From Moorella glycerini (GTDB lineage: Bacteria; Bacillota; DSM-521; Neomoorellales; Neomoorellaceae), in contig NZ_CP046244.1 of assembly GCF_009735625.1 (NCBI RefSeq), forward strand, positions 1,612,001-1,676,000: DNA of 64,000 bases, read 5' to 3'. The notes beneath the pieces are model-generated. The model saw only the letters and a program-made list of their open reading frames with translations. It had not been told where the DNA came from and ran no database searches. Both the position numbers and the translations under genes were made by a program. Numbering within the stretch: the stretch's first letter is position 1; each line of letters opens with the position of its first letter. Positions 25,525-34,412 of the stretch are shown here, one piece after another.

Positions 25525-25917
25525 CAGATGAACCTACTGCCAATCGGTCTAATCAGGTTAGTCATCGATTCTTAACTTACCTTGGGTACAAATGGAGTGT
25601 CTTTCTAGGACTAGCCCTAAGCTCCGGCGATAGCCTCACGCTGCCTAAATGGTAATAAGATAATGCCTGGGAGTCTCTCTCCCCCTGGGCGCCTGCCGAC
25701 GCCCGGCCCGCTCCTCCTGAAACCCGCTTTCCTCCCGGCCCTTCCATTGTACCGCCGGCCCTGCGGCCTCGGGCAAGGGTTCGCGCCGGCCTCCCTCCGT
25801 ACCGTCCCAACCCTCCGGCCGGCGCCGGCTTCGCCGCCCTTGACCTCGGCCGGGCCGGCGGTCTGCCCACGGCGGCCGGGCAGGTCCCGGCGATTACGCT
25901 TACGGGAGGCTGGTACG
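25525..25917. other. Gene-poor, extremely GC-rich stretch
   Basis: No gene I can support. 25675-25905 is strikingly rich in C and G and is open in several frames on both strands, which is expected from GC richness alone. Proline/arginine-rich readings on either strand match nothing I know. Probably rearranged debris. Confidence 0.5.
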
Positions 25918-26043
25918 ATGCTGAAGGAGATCATCGCGCAGGTTGAGGAAGCCCGGGTCGGGCGTGCGGTGGCGGGCCTTATGTCGGCGGGCTACCGCTT
26001 TCAGGTAGTGCAGCCGGTGGATAATAATAATTTCATGCTATAA
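25918..26043 (+). CDS. Small hypothetical protein (41 aa)
   Basis: ATG 25918 with GGGAGG nine bases upstream encodes LKEIIAQVEEARVGRAVAGLM and a short tail. The helical, coding-like N-terminus could be the start of a gene cut off at about 25995, because from there the DNA matches the region upstream of the MNT genes (GTGCAGCCGG.GGATAATAA) at 11833 and 63670. Not recognised; may be a relic. Confidence 0.35.
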   Translation: MLKEIIAQVEEARVGRAVAGLMSAGYRFQVVQPVDNNNFML

Positions 26044-26072
26044 TGGCTATTGAAAGCGAAGGGGTCGAGGTC
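26000..26072 (+). pseudogene. Scrap of an MNT nucleotidyltransferase locus
   Basis: The promoter-like part (GGATAATAATAATTT) is joined directly to GCTATTGAAAGCGAAGGGG, identical to the last codons of the MNT gene at 12302-12325. The whole body of the gene is deleted. It is a third trace of this locus in the window. Confidence 0.6.
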
Positions 26073-26118
26073 TCCAACTGCATTCCTTGCCCCGTGACGG
26101 TGCGGCAGCTAGAGGATG

Positions 26119-26215
26119 TTTAATCTCACTTTATGAGACAATCGTCCATAAAACGGAGAGGAAGCGGCGAGGATGTGGAGAGGGCCTGGAGAGGCAGATT
26201 AAGTTATATTAAACC
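26119..26215 (+). repeat. Intergenic repeat, copy 1
   Basis: TTTAATCTCACTTTATGAGA through AACGGAGAGGAAGCGG to GATTAAGTTATATTAAA. It is clearly related, though diverged, to 42840-42942. No gene. The remainder of the non-coding stretch to 26398 holds a tiny frame ATG 26304-TAG 26318 with a perfect AAAGGAGGAGAT ribosome site. Confidence 0.55.
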
Positions 26216-26372
26216 CGAACCATCTTCTTAGGTATTTCTTAAGGTGTTCTCATATATTTTAATAAGAGACGGTTATAGTATAAGCTGAAAGGAGGAGATC
26301 GAGATGGAAAATGTGTAGTTACATAAGCCTTGCCTTACCTACTTTATGAAATTAAAAGTGAGGAGATGGAAT

Positions 26373-26444
26373 ATGAGAAAATTCAAAAAGTACCTCAATC
26401 AAGCATTAATCAGGGCAGCAGGGCGCTGTATGGCCCTCTTATGA
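26373..26444 (+). pseudogene. Start of a truncated gene (23 codons)
   Basis: ATG 26373 has a good GTGAGGAGATGG site and encodes MRKFKKYLNQALIRAAGRCM, then stops where the sequence joins the 3' end of the opposing receiver gene. It looks like a gene start cut off by the rearrangement that also altered the receiver's C-terminus. Confidence 0.3.
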
Positions 26445-26809
26445 CTACCTAGGAACCTGGGAGAGCAGTTGCGCACCGCGGCCGGGGTGACGGGCTTGGC
26501 GAGGTAGTGGTCGCACCCGCTGGCCAGCACCCTTTCCCGGTCCCCGGTCATGGCATAGGCGGTAATGCCCACAATAACTGTCTGGGGACGCGCCTGCTTC
26601 ATGCGGCCGGCCAGGATGAACCCATCCACCACCGGCAACTGCATGTCCAGAAACACCAGGTCCGGCCCCTCTTTTTGAAATATCTCCCACCCCTGGCGGC
26701 CATCGGTGGCGGTTAAGAGTTCCATTTGGAGATCCAATTGTTCCAGGATGGCAAGAAGCAGCTCCAGGTTCAAATCGTTATCCTCAATAATTAACACCCG
26801 CATGGCCAT
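26399..26809 (-). CDS. Single-domain response regulator (C-terminus altered)
   Basis: 136 residues. Receiver domain: acidic pair Glu9/Asp10 (LIIEDN), phosphorylation site Asp55 (LVFLDMQLP), switch Thr in GITAYAMTG and Lys105 (LAKPVTP). No output domain, so it probably passes phosphate or signals by protein contact, as the last member of the phosphorelay encoded just upstream. After about residue 110 the sequence (NCSPRFLGSHKRAIQ) departs from the receiver pattern, and the gene ends in foreign DNA, so the last helix is likely replaced. The start ATG 26809 overlaps the end of the HD-GYP gene. Confidence 0.82.
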   Translation of the reverse strand: MAMRVLIIEDNDLNLELLLAILEQLDLQMELLTATDGRQGWEIFQKEGPDLVFLDMQLPVVDGFILAGRMKQARPQTVIVGITAYAMTGDRERVLASGCDHYLAKPVTPAAVRNCSPRFLGSHKRAIQRPAALINA

Positions 26810-27816
26810 ACCCTTCCTCCATTTCTACCACCCGTTCCAGCAGGCGAAAGGCCTCCAGGTCCCACCAGCCCTTGGCGACTTCTGCTTCAATGATACCCAA
26901 GGCGCTTTCCCGGGGCATGGCCTTGCGGTAGGGCCGGTCGCTGGTGAGGGCATCGTAAACGTCGGCGCAGCTTAACAGGCGGGTCAGGAAGGAAATCTCC
27001 TGTCCCCGCTTGCCTGCCGGGTAGCCCGAGCCGTCCAGGTGCTCGTGGTGGTCCCGTACCAGAGGTACTATCGGAGCGGTGCGTTGCATTTGGCCGAGGA
27101 TGACGGCCCCGGTCTCGGGGTGGCGCCTGATTACGGCCATTTCTTTAGGTTCTAGGGGCCCGGGCTTGTTGAGGCAACCGGAATCTACGACAATTTTACC
27201 GATGTCGTGCAGCAGCCCCGCCCGGTACAGGGTTTCCATCTTTTCTTCCTCCAAATTGACCTCCCGGCCCATGGCGGCCACGAGCTGGGCCACCCGCAGG
27301 GAATGGCCCTTGGTGTAGACGTCTTTGGCTTCCACGATGGCTACCATGGATTTCAAGATGTTGTCTACTTCTTCCAGGCGATCATGGTACTCGTTCAGGC
27401 GGAGCAGGCCGCGCAGGCGCAGGCATAATTCCACTGGTTGGAAAGGCTTGGTGACATAATCGTCAGCCCCGGCTGCAAAACCCGCGTTCTTACTCTCCAG
27501 ATCTTCCATCGCGGTGAGCAGGACGACGGGGATGGAACGCAGACGGGGAAAGGATTTTACCCGCCGCAAAAGCTCGACCCCGGTCATTTCGGGCAGCATA
27601 ATGCAGCATAATATCGAAGATAAAAATATCGGGAAGCTCCCCATCCCCAGCAATTTCCTGGAGAAAATCGGTTGCATAAAGGAAAATCTTGACCCTGGCC
27701 CCCATATCGGTCAAAAGTGCTTCCAGGAGCTCGCCGCTCAATAGGTCGGCCTCCACGGCGTAGATTACCGGCTGGCGCCCTTTTATACTCAGCTTAAACG
27801 CACCGTTTAGTGTCAA
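26784..27816 (-). pseudogene. Receiver-HD-GYP regulator, frameshifted by a 10-bp duplication
   Basis: An intact gene would give a receiver fused to an HD-GYP cyclic-di-GMP phosphodiesterase. The start is TTG 27816 after AAGGAGAAG. The first half of the receiver (PVIYAVEADLLSGELLEALL to FIFDIML) breaks at 27593-27612, where GCAGCATAAT (plus strand) is present twice in tandem. Removing one copy restores FDIMLPEMTGVELL in frame with the rest: TAMEDLESKNAG, TKPFQPVEL, and HD-GYP motifs GLLHDIGKI and HHEHLDGSGYP. The downstream frame has its own possible starts, so a receiver-less HD-GYP protein might still be made. Confidence 0.85.
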
Positions 27817-30643
27817 ATACTTCTCCTTCCTTCCCGGCAAGGGGCCCCTTATCAATAACTTTCTGGAGTTGCTCCAGAAATTCACCCTTAAACAGGTCAA
27901 CCTTGCTGTACACAGCCGAGGTGCAGCGGGCCAGGTACTGCCGCTCCTCAGGGGTGAGGGACTTAACGGTAAGGACGATCACCGGGATGGAGCGAATGGC
28001 CGGGTTTTGCTCCTTTTGGTGCAGAAACTCAAAACCGCTGGCCTCCGGCATCAGCAGGTCCAGGATGATCACGTCGGGTTGCCACTGGACAGCCCGCGCC
28101 AGGCCGGTGGCCGCACTATATGCCCCGGCTATGTTCAGCCCCCGGGCCTGCAGGTAACCTGTCATGATTTCTACGGCGCTCGGCTCATCATCAACAATCA
28201 ATACCCGGGGTGCCCCTTCGCCCGCCCGCGGGGCACTCCCCTGGCGGCTCAAAACCTGGGCCACAGTAAAATACAGTTTTTCCTGGTCTACTGGTTTTAC
28301 TAGATATGCTGCCGCGCCCAGGGCCATACCCTTTTCCTTCTCCGGCAGCACGGAAATAATGATCACCGGGATGGAGCGCCAATCCTCATGCTGCTGGAGG
28401 GCCACCAAGATATCCCAGCCGCTTTCCCCGGGGAGCAGGATATCCAAGGTAATGAGGGAGGGACGCTCGCGCTCCAGGCAGGCAAAAGTCTCCTGGGCAT
28501 CCCGGGCCACCTGGGGAGCATAGCCCATTTCCTCCAGGTAACTGCAGAAAAGTGCAGCCAACCCAGCATCGTCTTCAATGATCAAAGCCATCCCTTTAGA
28601 GGCCGGCGGCCGCCATGACTCGATAGGGGTAACTGCACCTGCCGCCGTGGCCGCTGCCTCGGCCCCTGCCCCGCCCAGCCGGCCGATAACCACTGTATCC
28701 CCCACTTGCCGTATCGGCAGGGTAAAGGTAAAGCAGGCCCCGCCACCCGGCCGGTTGGCTGCCTGGATCGTTCCGCCGCCCAGCTCGATAAACTGCCTGA
28801 CAATGGAAAGCCCCAGCCCGGTGCCCGGATAGCGGCGGGCCGGCCCGGTATCTATCTGGTAAAAGGGTTGGAAAATGGCTTCCAGCTTATCAGGAGGCAG
28901 GCCGATGCCTTCATCCCAGACGCTCACCTGCAGCCGGTCTCCCTCGCTGGCCGCCCGCAGGCCGATCTTCCGGCCCGCAGGGGTAAACTTGATGGCGTTG
29001 GCCAGCAGGTTATACACCACCTGCTTTAGCTTGCGCTCGTCGCCGTAAGCACTTGTCGGCAGGGTGGGGCTCAGGTCGAGCTCTATTTGCAGGCCGGCTT
29101 CCTCTACCCGCTCCCGCAAGAGGCTGGCGGCATTCTGCAAAAGTTCCGCGGGGTTGAAAGGCCCTTCCTCCCAGGTGGCTTTCCCGGCCTCCACCTTAGA
29201 AAGGTCCAGGATGTCATTGATGAGGCTCAAAAGGTGCTGGCCCGCAGTAACAATGTTGCTGGCATACCTGGCTTGCCTCTCATTTAGCCTGGCGCTCTCC
29301 TCCCGCAGGAGCTCCCCAAAGCCGATGACTGCGTTGAGAGGGGTGCGCAGCTCATGGGACATGGTGGCCAGGAACTCGCTTTTAGCCTGGTTAGCCCTTT
29401 CCACCGCGGCCATCTGCGTCTTGAGAGCTGTAAGGTCGTGGAACACCTGGACGATTTCCCCGGTTTCCCTGCCCGGCACCTCCACCGGGGCTGCACTAAT
29501 TTGCAAAGGGACCACGCGGCCGTCCCGGCTGGTGATGTAGACCTCCAGGCCTTCAACATGCTCGCCCTGGAAAGCCCGGCAGAGGGCGCACACGGACGTA
29601 CCACAGAGCGGTTCGCCGTTGGGCAGGGTATGGCGCAGGATCTCCCGGCATTTCCGCCCCAGGGTCTCCCGGGCCGGGTATCCCGTGATCTTCTCCGTAC
29701 CCTGGCTCCAGGTCGTAATCGTATGCTCCCGGTCCAGGGTGCAGATGCCGTCGGGAGAGCAATAAAGCACTGCCTGGATGTGGCCCAACTGGGTGGCCGC
29801 CACTTCCGCCTGCTTTTTAGCTTCCGCGGTCCTGGCCTGCAGGTCATGGAAAATGGTATCGTACGGCGCCTCCAGGCCGGCCGACACAACGCCCCGATAC
29901 ACCAGGTAGTAGGAGAGTACCTTGAAGAGGTGCCCCACCATGTTCATAACCCCGTAGACATCAGTATACAGGGTGAAGCTCAACTCGGAAAGGACCGTGA
30001 CGGCCATGGCGAGCATCAGGGTCCGGTACTCAGGGCGGCTGTTTTCTTTATGTAGCCGGGAAAGCCCCTTGATGCTGCCTACCAGGAGCACGGAAATAAG
30101 GTACTCGCTGGCCACCTTGAAGGTGGTGAGGCCCTGACCTTCGACGAAGCAGGCAGGGAAAAACCGCAGCCCGAGAATAAGGACCAACAGCAGGCCGGTA
30201 ACCGCGGCGTAGGTCCCGAAAACCAGGGGGCGGGAGAAAGAGCGGCGGGCCAGAAAGAGCGCCAAAAAAAGGGATATCGCTTCCACATACCGGCCGGCAA
30301 TCCATAACTGGGTGGGCGGGTCGGGGCCATAGCCCGGGAACACCCCCATGCCCTGGTAGGCCAACAGGTGGAAAAAGTCAAGGATGGCCACAAAGAGATA
30401 GGCGGTGCCCAGGAAGAACAAAAAATTATGGTGGGAATAGCGGTAGGTCAGGGTGGACAAGACATAGATTAAAACGGCAACAATGATGGCAAATCCTTCC
30501 ACAAGAGAATGAAACAAAAGATAATTATACCTGGCCGTTAGGTAAAGGGCAAGGATCACCGCTGCGCCCAAGACAATATTCCTGAACTGCTGCCGACCAT
30601 GCCTGGAGATAGCCTGGAAGACATGCGCTAACTGGGAGATCAT
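27794..30643 (-). CDS. Membrane hybrid histidine kinase (MASE3-PAS-HisKA-HATPase-REC-REC)
   Basis: 949 residues. An N-terminal seven-to-eight-span sensor region (to about 250) with LLFHSLVEGFAIIVAVLIY resembles MASE3. A PAS domain (about 285-410; TTWSQGTEKITGYPARE, CGTSVCALC) follows, then HisKA with phospho-acceptor His430 (MSHELRTPLN), HATPase_c (NLLANAIKFTPAGRK, GLGLSI), and two receivers with Asp734 (LDILLPGESG) and Asp862 (LDLLMPEASG). A complete hybrid kinase likely to feed a phosphorelay to the adjacent HD-GYP and receiver proteins; the next gene overlaps its 3' end. The stimulus is unknown; a Cys pair in the PAS domain might sense redox state, which is speculation. Confidence 0.9.
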   Translation of the reverse strand: MISQLAHVFQAISRHGRQQFRNIVLGAAVILALYLTARYNYLLFHSLVEGFAIIVAVLIYVLSTLTYRYSHHNFLFFLGTAYLFVAILDFFHLLAYQGMGVFPGYGPDPPTQLWIAGRYVEAISLFLALFLARRSFSRPLVFGTYAAVTGLLLVLILGLRFFPACFVEGQGLTTFKVASEYLISVLLVGSIKGLSRLHKENSRPEYRTLMLAMAVTVLSELSFTLYTDVYGVMNMVGHLFKVLSYYLVYRGVVSAGLEAPYDTIFHDLQARTAEAKKQAEVAATQLGHIQAVLYCSPDGICTLDREHTITTWSQGTEKITGYPARETLGRKCREILRHTLPNGEPLCGTSVCALCRAFQGEHVEGLEVYITSRDGRVVPLQISAAPVEVPGRETGEIVQVFHDLTALKTQMAAVERANQAKSEFLATMSHELRTPLNAVIGFGELLREESARLNERQARYASNIVTAGQHLLSLINDILDLSKVEAGKATWEEGPFNPAELLQNAASLLRERVEEAGLQIELDLSPTLPTSAYGDERKLKQVVYNLLANAIKFTPAGRKIGLRAASEGDRLQVSVWDEGIGLPPDKLEAIFQPFYQIDTGPARRYPGTGLGLSIVRQFIELGGGTIQAANRPGGGACFTFTLPIRQVGDTVVIGRLGGAGAEAAATAAGAVTPIESWRPPASKGMALIIEDDAGLAALFCSYLEEMGYAPQVARDAQETFACLERERPSLITLDILLPGESGWDILVALQQHEDWRSIPVIIISVLPEKEKGMALGAAAYLVKPVDQEKLYFTVAQVLSRQGSAPRAGEGAPRVLIVDDEPSAVEIMTGYLQARGLNIAGAYSAATGLARAVQWQPDVIILDLLMPEASGFEFLHQKEQNPAIRSIPVIVLTVKSLTPEERQYLARCTSAVYSKVDLFKGEFLEQLQKVIDKGPLAGKEGEVFDTKRCV

Positions 30644-31153
30644 GCACCCCTACTCCCTATTTCTGACAACCAGCGACAGGTGCTCTTAGTATATTTTGGT
30701 GGTAATCAGCGCCGTTGTCAAGGATAAAATCACTTTGTGTACGGTTCAGAGTGTACAGCCCGACCCTTGTCGATCGGGTTGCCTTGAATACGGCAGAAGC
30801 TGGCCGAGGTATTACTGAGATTGTGCCGGATTGGAACTCTTCAATATTGGAACTCTTCAATGAGCGAAAAGCTTTGATAAACCTGGATTTGATTAAATTT
30901 TTCTGCCGCGCGTTTTTCCTGCCATGGTTATGTACCAGCGGGAACTTTCCATTATATTGCCTGTATGTCACAGGAGAAAATTAATATAACTATCCGTATA
31001 ATGAAGTATTATGCTTGTACCAGGAAAATAATTGGACTTATATCTTTTTTTATGGCCAAATTTATTGTTGCAAGGAGCAAAAAAGAGAGTTAAACTTTTC
31101 GTAAAATATGTTGTATATACGTGTCTAGTCATCTTGGTAATTGGGGTGACAGC
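30644..31153. promoter_or_regulatory. Divergent intergenic region with tandem repeat and possible GntR site
   Basis: About 510 bases without a gene, between divergent kinase and GntR operons; AT-rich. It holds a perfect 16-bp tandem duplication ATTGGAACTCTTCAAT at 30830-30845 and 30846-30861. TGTATATACGTGTCTAG just before the GntR gene (about 31112-31129) is a candidate autoregulatory operator, unproven. No riboswitch recognised. Confidence 0.35.
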
Positions 31154-31900
31154 GTGGTCAACCTCGAAGGGCCGGTGCCGGCCTACCATCAAATTAAACA
31201 TGACTTGCAACAAAAGATACTTAACAATGAGCTCAAACCCGATGACCGGGTGCCTTCCGAAGAAACCCTGGCAAGAAATTACGGGGTTAGTCGTATGACT
31301 GCCCGTCATGCTATTAGTGAATTGGTGAACCAGGGTTATCTTTACCGGGTGCACGGGAAGGGTACCTTTGTTTCCCGCCCCAAAATCGAACGCAGTTATG
31401 CGCCACTTACGGGTTTCATTGATGATATGCGGGAACGTGGCATTCGCCCCTCTAGTAAACTCCTTGGATTAAGGCAGGTGATACCCGACCCGGAGTTGCG
31501 GAGCAAATTACATCTTTCACCCGGCATAAAAGTTTATCAAATCACGCGCCTGCGTTATGCTAATGCAGAGCCCATTGTCATCCAGGTTGCCTGCCTGCCC
31601 CAACCCCTCTGCCCGGGATTGGAAACAGAAGACCTGGAAAATAATTCTTTATATGCCGTACTGGAAAAACGATATGATATTCACCTGGATAGGGCCCAGC
31701 AGCGCCTGGAAGCCACCAGGTCAACACCCGAGCAAGCCCGCCTCCTGCAAATTCGTCCAGGAGACCCCTTGCTTTATGTCTACCGTCTGAGTTTTTTGGC
31801 CGATGGTACACCTGTTGAATTTGTGGAATCCTGGTACCGCAGTGACCGTTACGCTTTTGAAGTTACTCTCTATAAGGATTGGGGCGTTGCCCCCAAGTGA
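31154..31900 (+). CDS. GntR/HutC-family transcriptional regulator (UTRA)
   Basis: 248 residues from GTG 31154 (GGGGTGACAGC upstream); a longer frame from 31121 lacks a better site. The N-terminal winged helix has the GntR signature YHQIKHDLQQKI, PSEETLARNYGVSRMTARHAI, GYLYRVHGKGTFV. The C-terminal UTRA ligand domain (about 85-240) ends in SWYRSDRYAFEV. UTRA domains bind small sugars, amino sugars or related effectors. It is the first gene of the long transport/catabolism operon that follows, so it is probably its local regulator, most often a repressor. Confidence 0.9.
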   Translation: MVNLEGPVPAYHQIKHDLQQKILNNELKPDDRVPSEETLARNYGVSRMTARHAISELVNQGYLYRVHGKGTFVSRPKIERSYAPLTGFIDDMRERGIRPSSKLLGLRQVIPDPELRSKLHLSPGIKVYQITRLRYANAEPIVIQVACLPQPLCPGLETEDLENNSLYAVLEKRYDIHLDRAQQRLEATRSTPEQARLLQIRPGDPLLYVYRLSFLADGTPVEFVESWYRSDRYAFEVTLYKDWGVAPK

Positions 31901-31923
31901 AATTCAAGGAGGAGGAGAAGGGG

Positions 31924-32523
31924 TTGGACGTTATCGGTCTTGTAGGCAGCCCGCGGAAAAAAGGAAATACTGATCTGCTGGTAGATCAAGTGTTAGCCGG
32001 AGTGGCAACCGCGGGCTTGCGCGTCCAGAAATTTTATTTAAACGACCTGCGCATCCACCCCTGTCAATACTGCAACTACTGCCGTAAACATTATTCCTGC
32101 CGCCAGGAAGACGATATGGCCCTTCTCTATACTGCCATCGAGCAGTGCCGGGGAATAGTCGTCGGTACACCCACCTTTTACGGTGATATTACGGCCCAGA
32201 CAAAAATTTTCATTGATCGTTGTTACCGCTATGTGGAAGTCGTAAGACACCCGGATGGTCGAAACAGTTTCCCTAGCCGTTTACCGGATCGACGCCTGGG
32301 GATGATGGTGGGCGTTACCGGAAGCTTCGGGCCGGAAACCTTTAACAAACAGGTAGAAGTCATCGGCCTGCTGTTTAACGATCTCAATGTCGGATTTGCC
32401 GATAAGGTATTATATGCAGGAACAGATTATCGTCCTGTAAAAGAGAATCAGGCAATTCTAACTCTAGCTTATGCGAAAGGAGTGGAGTTTGGGAAAAGGA
32501 TTTTAAATGGGATTTTTGCTTGA
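31924..32523 (+). CDS. NADPH-dependent FMN reductase-like protein 1
   Basis: About 199 residues of the flavodoxin-fold iron-sulfur flavoprotein/FMN reductase type: GLVGSPRKKGNTDLLVD phosphate-binding loop, CQYCNYCRKHYSC cysteine cluster (about residues 44-57), GTPTFYGDITAQTKIFIDR. The CxxCxxC...C cluster suggests a 4Fe-4S centre next to FMN, typical of anaerobes. TTG 31924 is taken as the start because AAGGAGGAGGAG lies just upstream; the upstream extension to 31879 overlaps the regulator's end. Its role in the operon is presumably electron transfer or reduction of the imported substrate, which is inference. Confidence 0.82.
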   Translation: MDVIGLVGSPRKKGNTDLLVDQVLAGVATAGLRVQKFYLNDLRIHPCQYCNYCRKHYSCRQEDDMALLYTAIEQCRGIVVGTPTFYGDITAQTKIFIDRCYRYVEVVRHPDGRNSFPSRLPDRRLGMMVGVTGSFGPETFNKQVEVIGLLFNDLNVGFADKVLYAGTDYRPVKENQAILTLAYAKGVEFGKRILNGIFA

Positions 32524-32548
32524 ATTACTAAAGGTGGGAATAAAATAT

Positions 32549-33166
32549 ATGGTAAAAATACTCGGTCTTAGCGCCAGCCCGCGGCTAGCTGCAACCGCCT
32601 TCTGCGTCAGGGAGGCTCTGGCTGCGGCGGCCACCCTCCCTGAAATAGAAACTGAGTTCATCTCCCTGCGCGGTAAAGAAATAAAACCCTGTCTCCACTG
32701 TGATCACTGTCGGAAAACCGGCCAGTGTATCCACAGAGATGATGCCGCAGCCATTATTGATGTTTTTTTCCGGGCCGATGGCTATATCATCGGTGCCCCC
32801 GTATACGATATGAATATACCTGCCCAGTTGGCAGCGCTCTTTAATCGTTTTCGCATGCGTTTTAAAGAGTTATGTGAAACCGTACCCCGCAGGCTTGAAG
32901 ATAGGGTGGCCGGTGCCATTGCAGTGGGAGGGAGTCGTAACGGCGGGCAGGAAATAGTTTTAGGAGCCATTCTTAATTTCTGCCTCTCAGAAGGAATGGT
33001 TGTTGTGGGGGGCGGGAAATTCCAGAATCACGGCGCTGCCGTTTGGTCCCAGGACCGGTTAGCTACCGGGGCCCGTGAAGATGAATTGGGTTTGGATGCT
33101 GTCCGCGCCATCGGACGGCGTGTAGCTTGTATAACTTCTTTACTGGCTATCTCCAGGGGTCTATGA
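32549..33166 (+). CDS. NADPH-dependent FMN reductase-like protein 2
   Basis: 205 residues, a paralogue of the preceding protein: GLSASPRLAATAF loop, CLHCDHCRKTGQC cysteine cluster, DGYIIGAPVYDMNIPAQLAALFNR. It begins ATG 32549, 25 bases after the first reductase, with AAGGTGGG upstream. Two adjacent flavoproteins in a sugar or nucleoside operon may form a heterodimer or act in sequence. C-terminal motif GGGKFQNHGAAVW is conserved in this subgroup. Function of the pair is not known. Confidence 0.82.
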   Translation: MVKILGLSASPRLAATAFCVREALAAAATLPEIETEFISLRGKEIKPCLHCDHCRKTGQCIHRDDAAAIIDVFFRADGYIIGAPVYDMNIPAQLAALFNRFRMRFKELCETVPRRLEDRVAGAIAVGGSRNGGQEIVLGAILNFCLSEGMVVVGGGKFQNHGAAVWSQDRLATGAREDELGLDAVRAIGRRVACITSLLAISRGL

Positions 33167-33306
33167 ACTACCCCTGAGATATAAAAATGGCCTGGCAAAA
33201 TTAGTTAAAGAGGTGAGGTGGGGAATTAATTTAAGTTAGGTTAATCTGGGCAACAGGAACCCATGGCTGGAACTGCGATTACGAAAAAGAAGGAGGTAAG
33301 CTTAAT

Positions 33307-34344
33307 ATGGTAAAGTTTATCAAAAACCTGTTGTTGCTTATCCTAATCGCCATCCTGGCCACCGGGCTGACGGCCTGCGGCGGCAGCAAGGCAAGCGACA
33401 ATAAAAGTGCCGGGGGAGGCCAGACCCGGCAAAGCGAAGGTAACCAGCAGGTACAAAAGACTTTTAAAGTCGCCATGCTCTTACCCGGTTCCGCCAGTGA
33501 TGGCGGCTGGAGCACGAGTGCCTACGAAGGTTTGATGAAGATCCAGAAAGATCTGGGAGCCGAGGTCGCCTTTACGGAAAACGTCAAGAAAAACGACCAG
33601 GTCCAGATCATGCGCGAGTATGCCCGGAAAGGATTTGACGTTGTTATCGGTCATGGTTTCGAATTCTCCGACGCCTTAAAGCAGGTCGCCCAGGAATATC
33701 CTAACGTCAAGTTTGCTGGCGTAGGGACCAACGTAACCGGCCCCAACCTGGCATCGTTGCAGTTTAAATACGGGGAACTCGGTTACCTGGTAGGCATTGT
33801 GGCCGCCAAAGCTACTAAAAGCAATAAAATCGGTATTGTTACCGCTACCAAAGACCCCACCGGTCAGATTGAATTTGACAACCTGGAAGAAGAGGCTAAA
33901 AAGCTCAATCCCAATGTTTCCGTAACTATCGCTTATACCGGTAGCTGGGAAGATATTAATAAGGCCAAAGAAGCGGCCCTGGCGCAAATTGCCAGCGGGG
34001 TTGATGTTATTGTAACCAACTGTGACGCCGGCAATCTTGGCGTGGTACAGGCTGCCAAAGAGAAGAACATCATGGTTATAGGCTGGACCGGCGATTATTA
34101 CGACCAGGCACCCGATAATGTGTTGACCAGTGCCGTTCAAAAAGTATCTTTACTGATCTTTACAGCAGTCAAAGAGTTTAAAGAAGGCCAGTTCAAAGGT
34201 CAAGTTTATCAGTTAGGGTTAAAGGATAAAGTTCAATATATAGGTAAATACGGCAACAAAGTCCCGAAGGAAGTCCAGGATGAAGTTGCTAAAGCAGCCC
34301 AGGATGTTATTGACGGCAAGATTCAGCTTAAAGGGAAACTATAG
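33307..34344 (+). CDS. BMP-family substrate-binding lipoprotein of an ABC importer
   Basis: 345 residues. Signal peptide with lipobox LTAC (Cys24), a Ser/Gly/Gln linker, then a Bmp/Med/PnrA domain starting FKVAMLLPGSASDGGWSTSAYEG; GKAT-like loops and VIVTNCDAGNLGV follow. BMP proteins bind purine nucleosides in several species and related compounds in others. AAGGAGG before ATG 33307; ATPase and two permeases follow, making a complete importer. The nearby aldolase, dehydrogenase and kinase relic point to a sugar-like ligand or nucleoside-derived sugar. Confidence 0.92.
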   Translation: MVKFIKNLLLLILIAILATGLTACGGSKASDNKSAGGGQTRQSEGNQQVQKTFKVAMLLPGSASDGGWSTSAYEGLMKIQKDLGAEVAFTENVKKNDQVQIMREYARKGFDVVIGHGFEFSDALKQVAQEYPNVKFAGVGTNVTGPNLASLQFKYGELGYLVGIVAAKATKSNKIGIVTATKDPTGQIEFDNLEEEAKKLNPNVSVTIAYTGSWEDINKAKEAALAQIASGVDVIVTNCDAGNLGVVQAAKEKNIMVIGWTGDYYDQAPDNVLTSAVQKVSLLIFTAVKEFKEGQFKGQVYQLGLKDKVQYIGKYGNKVPKEVQDEVAKAAQDVIDGKIQLKGKL

Positions 34345-34412
34345 AACAGATTTGGAAGGCGGGCGGGAGCATTCCCGCCCGCAATAACCTACCTGTCCGG
34401 AGGGGCTTTGCC

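Noticed and set aside
25577-26043. Long frames on both strands (proline/arginine-rich)
   Set aside because: They result from extreme GC content; no motifs, overlapping in opposite directions. Only the last 41 codons on the plus strand have a plausible ribosome site.
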